A stretch of DNA of 64,000 bases from Cucumis sativus (Eukaryota; Streptophyta; Magnoliopsida; Cucurbitales; Cucurbitaceae): assembly GCF_000004075.3 (NCBI RefSeq), contig NC_026656.2:2728001-2792000 (forward strand), read 5' to 3'. Of this stretch, positions 60,690 through 64,000 are shown one piece after another. The position numbers and the translations under genes were made by a program. Every line of letters begins with the position of its first letter. The first letter of the stretch is position 1. The notes under the pieces were generated by a model. The model did no database searches. It was not told the origin of the DNA and worked only from the letters and a program-made list of their open reading frames with translations.

Positions 60690-63600
60690 ATGACTTCTCC
60701 GGCTAGGTATCTACCTATCTCTTCATGTTCGATTGGACTCCGCAATCTTTGTCTCTCTCTCTTTACTATCTCTTCTGTTCATCGTCATCGGTTAATGCAG
60801 CAGAGGAGGGGTTTTTCTCTTTTCTTTTTAATCACTGTCTTCTTTTTATTGGTATTTGAACGTTGTATTTGTGAAGAGGGTGGGTATTAGGGTAAAGGGT
60901 TTTTTGTGGTATTGAGAAATGAGCTCTAGTTTCGGATTTTATGAAGAGTTTAAAGGTAAATTTTATGTTTTGGTTGATGGGAATTGAATGTGGGCTTATG
61001 TAGTGATCATTTTTCCGTGTTTATGTTTTGATTTTTTGCTTAATGTTGAGTGGGAGCTTTTGGTTTTTGGTTGATTAAGAAGGGAACGTGGTGAGATGGA
61101 AACCAGGGGGAACTTTGTTTGGTGATTTTAAACAAGTTGAGGTTTTTTCGTAATGGGAGTCCGTGGATGAACCATTAGTGTTTTCTCTTATCGCTCTATT
61201 TATATTTGGAACGAGATATGTTCTTTGGTTGGCAAGAAATCAAATAGTTGGTAAGACAGAGATGACCTTATTCATTACACTTCTTTGAAAAATGGAAGGA
61301 GAATCTTCCAACGATGTAGAGTGGATTACAAAAAGGGTCTTCTACTTGGATATAAAATCAGTGAGATTCTGAGACTACGGTCGTCTAAAGAATTTGTACA
61401 TTTGCACCCACTAACAGCAGAGAAGAGCAGCAAGTTTAAGCAGACATAATAAGGTTTAGCTTTCCAAAAGACAGCTGTTTCTTTCCCTCCACAGAGTCTT
61501 GTTGAAAGCTTCCACCAAAGATTCAGTTCATGGGTTCATGAGTTCTTTAATGTGCCTATTTTAGAAAGATTTGGAGGGTGGAAAACAGTAATTTCTTATT
61601 TGGATTAGTAGATATTTTCAAACTTCCCTTAACTTTTGCCTTAGCAATCTGTCAAAGTAGTGTTGAACCATGGCGTTTTGCTTAGATGTATAGAAGTATT
61701 GACCTGAAATTTGCACTACTTCTAGAACGTGTTTAGGGAAATTTTGTATCTTTATAGACGCATTCAAATTCCCTTGGGTCATATCAATGTTTGTAATTGC
61801 TTTTCCTCGTTGATTTTTGTCTTAACTTTCAAGCTAAATAGCCGATATTATCCTGTTATTTCCCTTTCGAAACCATAAAGCAGTACATCTTATACACTAT
61901 TGCTCTAGAGGCTAAGGTCCATTTGATAACAGATTCTTGAATTTAGTTGAGATTTATTATCTGCATGACATGCCTCATTTAAAAAGCCAACTTCAGGTAT
62001 TATAGTCTTAATTGGTTAAGATATTATAACCTTGATTTAGAAATCAAAGTTTTGAATCTCCACCCATCTGACTCAAGGCAAATTATCACTAATAATTTTA
62101 TATTTTTGGATTTATTTTTGTTAACCTTTTCTTAATCGTAAATGATAAACATCATATATACTGAATTAAAATATAAAGAAATGAAGTCTTGTTTCTTTGA
62201 AGTTGGCAATGATACAAGGAAATGGCAAATATGCATACCTCATAATGGAACTTGTGTTGTTCCGGTTATCTGTTCTCTGAGGAAATCCCATAAATATACA
62301 AGGGAATGTCAACGATTTGGAAATCAAATTCTCTGTCATAGTTATAAATAACACTAAATTTGATAAGTTTTGTTTTTTGTTTTGGCTTCCAACCCCCGGT
62401 ATGTAGTTTCTCTTGGACGCCTTAGTGGCCTCTTGTAACACCCTCCTCTCCTCTAAGGATTTCCATTTTTTTTGCTGTCTTGTTCTCTGTCTTCCTCAGG
62501 TATACTCCCAGATGTCCAAACTCACAAAATATCCATTTGAAAGCCCAGACCAGGCCTCACAGGTTTTGATAGTCCAAGCACATCAATCAACATTAAACTC
62601 CTGCCATTTTTTTAGACATGTGGTACACTCATTTGTGCCTGTCCCTGTAGCTTAACCTCCAGGCGTTCATCTGTGTCTTCTGATGTCAGTAATGTGATAC
62701 ATGCTCTGGCTTTGAAAAGAAACTAGACCATTAAGTGAATTCTCTCTGTGGCATTTTGGCTGCTGTTTGAGAGAGAATTATTTACTCTTGAGATTTCTTT
62801 TTCAAAGAGATTATGTTTGTAAGGAGAAATTTTTGTAGGTGGCTGCACAATCTGCTTGTGTTCTATCATAGCCCATCTTCCATCTGTTGTTTCAACCACA
62901 CCAGGTTCACCTTGGTGAAGAAAGGAAATGTTTTGGGGGATTTTGGCGCGCAAAGTTGAGTTGGTAATTATTATAGAAGTGGAGTAATTGGGATAGTTGA
63001 CTTGAATAATGAGGTGATAAATAGGTGGGTTCAATAACCACTCTCTTTAATTATTAGCAAACCAAACAGTGGGTGAGTTCTTTTACCCACCCAACCCAAC
63101 CTAACTTGGGGGACCAAACACCCCAGGACTAAAATTTCTTTCTTTTTCCCACTAATCTTCTCTTGTAAGTATGTATGCATTAGAATAGTTTTGATCAAAT
63201 GGAAAGTGTAGACCTAAGCATATAGTTCAAATAGGAAATATATTTGCATTAGAATAGTTTGACCAAGCAAGTTTTTTATAGTTCAAAATCTTTGTTCTCC
63301 TGAAGTTCTTCTTTTGATGGATGAAACTCTTTGAGATCAGTGGAGTGTGCACTGACCATAATGTGAGGGAGATCCTTCGGAACCCTTTTTTATTAGAAAA
63401 AGAATGGAAGTTTAAAGACTCATTCATAATGTCTGTTCAATGTTCAATGAATAGTATGAAAGACTGCCATCAGACCATGTTGTGATCTCAATGTTTCTTG
63501 TCTTGCAGGGTTGAGGAAACAAGAAAAAATGAGGCAGATTCTTCAAATCCTCGTCAACGTATTCTCAATGTGGCTCCCATCAATAGCATGCCATATATTG

Positions 63601-64000
63601 GTCCACCTCTACCACACAGCTACATTCCTTCTTCTCCACGAGTTGAAGATCCAGAGGCTATGGTGAAGGTTGGGCCAGCTATGGTATATTGCCCTCTCAC
63701 AACCAGTCAAGAGTGGGATGATATAGTATCTGCCACCAAAACTGGAGTTTCCCTCACTGGGACTGCAGCCATGGGAAAAGTTGGACCAGTCATTGGACGT
63801 GTAGACATTGGCGAGAACGAGAATTCATACTTCTTTCGCGTATCTCTTCCAGGGGTTGCTAGAGATCAAAGTGAGTGTTTGTTGAAACTGATCAATTTTC
63901 TCTCATTTTGCTACCCTAATGTGCAGTATTAATGTTATCCTAACAATACAGGTACACGATTAGTTCTCTTATCTGACCAGACTATTCTTTAATGGCAGCA
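60690..64000 (+). CDS. Alpha-crystallin (HSP20-like) domain protein, INCREASED DNA METHYLATION 2/3-like, copy B, 3' end beyond window
   Basis: Exon 1 is only 17 nt (60690..60706, MTSPA plus two bases, donor AG|GTATCT). Intron 1 is 2802 bp. Exon 2 (63509..63870) joins in phase to give 126 codons beginning MTSPARVEETRKNEADSSNP. The core motifs match copy A: KVGPAMVYCPL (60-70), [19 protein letters not shown] (84-102), [21 protein letters not shown] (105-125). The donor after that motif is phase 1, at the same position as in copy A. A CAG at 63996..63998 may be the next acceptor; the rest of the crystallin fold lies outside the window. Only about 58 residues precede the GPAM motif against about 243 in copy A, so the large N-terminal domain is absent. 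By family it is a likely chaperone-like member of a demethylation complex; the exact orthologue is unknown. Confidence 0.8.
61996..62110 (+). mobile_element. tRNA-derived SINE-like relic in IDM-like B intron 1
   Basis: TAGTCTTAATTGGTTAAG (A-box type, 62003..62020) is followed about 30 bp later by AGTTTTGAATCTCCACCC (B-box type with a mismatch, from about 62048). A T-rich tail comes after. Diverged relative to the element at 59066. Confidence 0.45.
62723..63115 (-). mobile_element. MITE-like or transposon relic in IDM-like B intron 1
   Basis: On the minus strand the segment begins with CTGGGGTGTTTGGTCCCCC (63097..63115), a GGGGTGTTTGG-type terminus common in plant MITEs. It continues through GGGTTGGGTGGGTAAAAG. 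Internally, 62723..63034 is open for about 100 codons and includes GVVETTDGRWAMIEHKQ. The opposite terminus was not found, so the boundaries are tentative. Confidence 0.35.

Noticed and set aside
1..64000. CRISPR arrays, bacterial operons or phage features
   Set aside because: The spliced eukaryotic genes make these irrelevant, and no spaced direct-repeat array was seen.

Overview
The window looks like AT-rich nuclear DNA of a dicot plant. Genes have short GT-AG introns, long AT-rich intergenic stretches separate them, and three TIR-NB-LRR (TNL) genes are present. Gene families and dispersed repeats suggest a cucurbit (Cucumis-like), but that is inference. Multi-exon models were built by hand from splice motifs and reading-frame phase; every internal junction closes in frame. 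No transcript evidence was available.

Left third (1-16 kb): a tandem array of TNL immune-receptor genes, all on the minus strand. The first gene is cut by the window edge (TIR part only, 1..353). TNL1 (3691..7975, 1088 aa) and TNL2 (11221..15897, 1071 aa) are complete, with matching five-exon structure: TIR, NB-ARC, two LRR exons, and a C-terminal post-LRR (C-JID) exon. Start codons lie 7.6 and 7.9 kb apart. A decayed TIR fragment (about 9.24-9.47 kb), a relic of TNL intron sequence (about 0.7 kb) and a perfect 74-bp tandem duplication (10.86-11.01 kb) show birth-and-death turnover. Foldback MITE-like elements are interspersed.

Middle (16-46 kb): mostly gene-free AT-rich DNA with microsatellites, minisatellites and repeat relics. 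The one clear gene is a bHLH transcription factor of the bHLH94/bHLH96 type (23170..24663, minus, 317 aa). The 22 kb between it and the ATL gene holds nothing I can support as a gene.

Right third (46-64 kb): an intronless ATL6/ATL31-type membrane RING-H2 E3 ligase gene (46605..47744, plus). A six-exon gene for signal peptidase complex subunit 3 follows (52966..55932, plus). Last comes a head-to-head pair of alpha-crystallin-domain genes of the INCREASED DNA METHYLATION 2/3 family: copy A (56746..58469, minus, 391 aa) and copy B (60690 to the window end, plus, incomplete). A and B appear to share a divergent promoter region and keep the same phase-1 intron position, but differ strongly at the N-terminus. 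tRNA-derived SINE-like relics and a MITE-like end sit in their introns and 5' regions.

The genes do not form a pathway. The TNLs and the ATL gene both belong to families tied to pathogen response; SPCS3 serves ER protein processing, and the IDM-like proteins belong to a family that promotes active DNA demethylation.
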